A DNA stretch of 7,760 nt from Oscillospiraceae bacterium (GTDB lineage: Bacteria; Bacillota; Clostridia; Oscillospirales; Ruminococcaceae), in assembly GCA_017544185.1 (NCBI GenBank), contig JAFYEQ010000299.1:1-7760 (forward strand), given 5' to 3'. This document shows, piece by piece, positions 6,567 through 7,760 of this stretch; within the stretch, counting starts at the first letter, position 1; every line of letters begins with the position of its first letter. A program made the translations under genes and the position numbers. The notes under the pieces were generated by a model. It did no database searches. It was not told the origin of the DNA and was given only the letters and a program-made list of their open reading frames with translations.

Positions 6567-7010
6567 TCAAAGAAATACGCCGTTGCTCTCGAGCTGCTCG
6601 GAGAGCTCATCGCCCTGGAACGATACGGTATACGGAGTGATGATGAACGTATTGTTCGCAACGGGCTTGATGCTGCCGCCGTTTGCATACGCCACACCGC
6701 CCAGGAAGTCGATGATCCTGCGGGTCACATCGGGAGTGGTGGATTCCAGATTGAGCACGACCGTCTGCTTGTTGTTCAGATGGTTCGCGATCTCCTTGGT
6801 ATCGGTGAACTTCTCGGGCTTGACGAGTATGACTCTCAGCTGTGCGGTAAGGGATATGTTCAGCCTGTTGTCATCGCCTGCGCGGGTGCCATTGGGAGGC
6901 AGCGGACGCTCCTGCCTGGGAGCAGGCTGCGGCTCGTAGCTTTCCTCCTCGGGGAGATCATCCTCAGTATTATCAGACAGAAATGCTTTGATATTGTCAA
7001 GCATACCCAT
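6567..7010 (-). CDS. sepF: Cell division protein SepF
   Basis: SepF anchors FtsZ filaments to the cytoplasmic membrane and supports septum assembly in Gram-positive bacteria and others that lack FtsA or use both. The 147 residues show a short amphipathic N-terminal helix (MGMLDNIKAFLS, the predicted membrane anchor), an acidic Pro-rich linker at about 18-48, and the globular SepF core at about 50-131 with LRVILVKPEKF, VVLNLES, RRIIDFLGGVAYANGG and a final FIITP strand. Length and domain order are normal. The ATG at 7010 is preceded by two Shine-Dalgarno-like blocks (AAGGA ending 7 nt before it and AAAGGA further upstream). The second ATG (codon 3) would trim the anchor helix and is less likely. 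The TGA stop at 6569-6567 overlaps or abuts the start of ylmH. The usual downstream gene ylmG/yggT is absent. Confidence 0.96.
   Translation of the reverse strand: MGMLDNIKAFLSDNTEDDLPEEESYEPQPAPRQERPLPPNGTRAGDDNRLNISLTAQLRVILVKPEKFTDTKEIANHLNNKQTVVLNLESTTPDVTRRIIDFLGGVAYANGGSIKPVANNTFIITPYTVSFQGDELSEQLESNGVFL
6585..6606 (-). other. Imperfect RNA hairpin at the 3' end of sepF
   Basis: In the transcript, arms GCUCU and AGAGC plus inner arms CGAG and CUCG can form a nine-pair stem with one bulged C and a 3-nt CAG loop. It covers the last codons of sepF and ends 20 nt before the ylmH ATG. There is no U-tract after it, so it does not look like a terminator. Whether it forms or matters is inference from base pairing alone. 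Confidence 0.4.
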
Positions 7011-7038
7011 AAAACGGTCCTTCCTTTCTCTTATCTGT

Positions 7039-7728
7039 TCATATTGCAGTAACTGTATTATATAACCTTGCGCCGAACAACGCAGATCCTATCCTCACCA
7101 GGTTCGATCCGCAGGCGATGGCGTCGGGATAATCCGACGACATTCCCATGGACAGTGTATCTATCCCCTGAGCGAAGGATCTTATGTCCTCGTATAAGGT
7201 GCGCATCCTGTCAAAATACCTGATGCTATCATCGACGGGCGGTATCGCCATGAGACCGCGGAGCCGAACGCCCTCCAGCGACAGTATCTCATGTACCGCA
7301 TCGTCTATCCCATCGGGATCGAAGCCTGTCTTAGACGGCTCCCGCCCGATATTGACCTCACATAGGATATCCATGCGTCTGCCGATGCCGACCGCTGCCT
7401 TGGATATCTCGCGTGCCAGATGCACGCTGTCTACCGATTGTATCATAGTCACGCTGTCGATAAGGTATTTTATCTTGTTCGACTGCAGGTGACCGATGAA
7501 GTGTACCTCCGCAGGGCTGTACATATCCTTCTTGCCGAGATACTCCTGTACGCGGTTCTCACCGAGGAGCGTGAAGTCCTGCGATATGGCGAAGTTCACC
7601 TTCTCGGGCGGGACGGTCTTCGTGACCGCCATGATCCTTACTTCATCCGTGCCCGCTCGCTGTCTGGCATTCTCCACCGTATCCTTGATACGCTTTATGT
7701 TCTCGGCGATATCATCGAACTCATTCAA
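7039..7728 (-). CDS. yggS: YggS/YlmE family PLP-binding (PLP homeostasis) protein
   Basis: This 229-residue protein has the usual length of the YggS/PROSC (PLPBP) family, a single alanine-racemase-like TIM barrel that binds pyridoxal 5'-phosphate. Family members have no clear catalytic activity; they buffer PLP and affect amino-acid and keto-acid pools in the cytoplasm. Visible signatures are the PLP lysine K37 in AVTKTVP, GENRVQEY at 56-63, HFIGHLQSNK at 76-85 and the C-terminal phosphate-binding stretch with MGMSSDYPDAI near 194-204 and RIGSALFG at 212-219. Initiation is at TTG (7728), chosen because MNEFDDIAENIKRI matches the family N-terminus and a strong Shine-Dalgarno site precedes it. 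It lies 28 nt ahead of sepF, the classical ylmE-ylmF arrangement of Gram-positive division clusters. Family assignment is firm; the biological role is known only from relatives. Confidence 0.96.
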   Translation of the reverse strand: MNEFDDIAENIKRIKDTVENARQRAGTDEVRIMAVTKTVPPEKVNFAISQDFTLLGENRVQEYLGKKDMYSPAEVHFIGHLQSNKIKYLIDSVTMIQSVDSVHLAREISKAAVGIGRRMDILCEVNIGREPSKTGFDPDGIDDAVHEILSLEGVRLRGLMAIPPVDDSIRYFDRMRTLYEDIRSFAQGIDTLSMGMSSDYPDAIACGSNLVRIGSALFGARLYNTVTAI

Positions 7729-7760
7729 ATGGTATAGACACCTCCTGAGCCTCGGTCTGA
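7721..7760 (-). CDS. Possible 3' end of an upstream gene (partial)
   Basis: Upstream of yggS the minus strand is open to the window edge. One frame ends in TGA at 7723-7721 and reads QTEAQEVSIPFE, with codons (CAG, GAG, GTG, ATA) like those of the neighbouring genes. It would overlap the yggS start by 8 nt. A second frame ends in TGA at 7727-7725 and reads SDRGSGGVYTI, giving a TTGA stop/start overlap. I cannot tell which frame is real, and neither tail is recognisable. The tight overlaps elsewhere in this cluster make an upstream coding neighbour likely. The fragment is too short to name a product. Confidence 0.3.
   Translation of the reverse strand, partial: QTEAQEVSIPFE
7739..7746 (-). 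promoter_or_regulatory. Shine-Dalgarno site that fixes the TTG start of yggS
   Basis: The minus strand reads AGGAGGTG here, a full-strength match to the 16S rRNA 3' end. It lies 10 nt before the TTG at 7728 (12 nt measured from AGGAGG). No in-frame ATG or GTG lies between this site and the conserved N-terminus of YggS, and the nearby ATG at 7724-7722 is out of frame. The site therefore supports TTG initiation, with somewhat long spacing. Confidence 0.6.

Noticed and set aside
7057..7062. TATAAT on the minus strand in the last codons of yggS, a possible internal promoter for sepF
   Set aside because: The -10 hexamer is perfect, but the hexamer 17 nt upstream (CTGCGT) is a poor -35 match and there is no extended -10. 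Chance in an AT-rich gene end is sufficient; 5'-end mapping near 7050 would settle it.
1..7760. CRISPR arrays, insertion sequences, tRNA/rRNA genes, toxin-antitoxin or defence genes
   Set aside because: I saw no spaced direct repeats, transposase-like frames, RNA-gene signatures or foreign-looking insertions. The window is almost fully occupied by conserved housekeeping genes.

Overview
The window is a compact, single-strand stretch of a Firmicutes (Clostridia) chromosome. Every credible gene reads on the minus strand, so transcription runs from position 7760 down to 1. Gene order and protein types match the conserved Gram-positive division and housekeeping cluster known from Bacillus as ylmE-sepF-(ylmG)-ylmH-divIVA-ileS-lspA-ylyB. 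GC content looks slightly above 50% by eye, and Ile is often encoded by ATA. The proteins read to me as Ruminococcus/Oscillospiraceae-like, but that placement is a judgement from sequence feel and not a search result.

Layout in transcription order: (1) the possible 3' tail of an upstream gene at the window edge; (2) yggS/ylmE, a PLP-binding homeostasis protein with a TTG start; (3) sepF, the FtsZ membrane tether; (4) ylmH, an S4-domain RNA-binding protein; (5) divIVA, a polar/septal coiled-coil organiser; (6) ileS, isoleucyl-tRNA synthetase; (7) lspA, lipoprotein signal peptidase, with a GTG start overlapping the ileS stop; (8) an RluD-family 23S rRNA pseudouridine synthase; (9) a Cof-type HAD phosphatase; (10) the first ten codons of a further gene running off the left edge. 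Gaps between genes are at most 28 nt. sepF/ylmH, ileS/lspA, lspA/rluD and rluD/HAD overlap or nearly touch. I see no convincing intergenic terminator or strong promoter, so this is most likely one long polycistron, or part of one, with extensive translational coupling.

Functionally, yggS, sepF, ylmH and divIVA form the division/PLP block (septum tethering, pole and septum organisation). ileS, lspA and rluD form the translation and envelope-maturation block, and the HAD gene is an accessory metabolic phosphatase. YlmG/YggT, normally between sepF and ylmH, and a T-box leader, frequent on firmicute ileS genes, are both absent.

This is an ordinary core-genome region. I find no mobile element, CRISPR array, RNA gene or defence system. 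The less ordinary points are small: RNA hairpins at the sepF/ylmH junction and in the start of ileS, a divergent DivIVA membrane-binding loop, a long acidic LspA tail, and a palindromic 8-mer cluster inside ileS.
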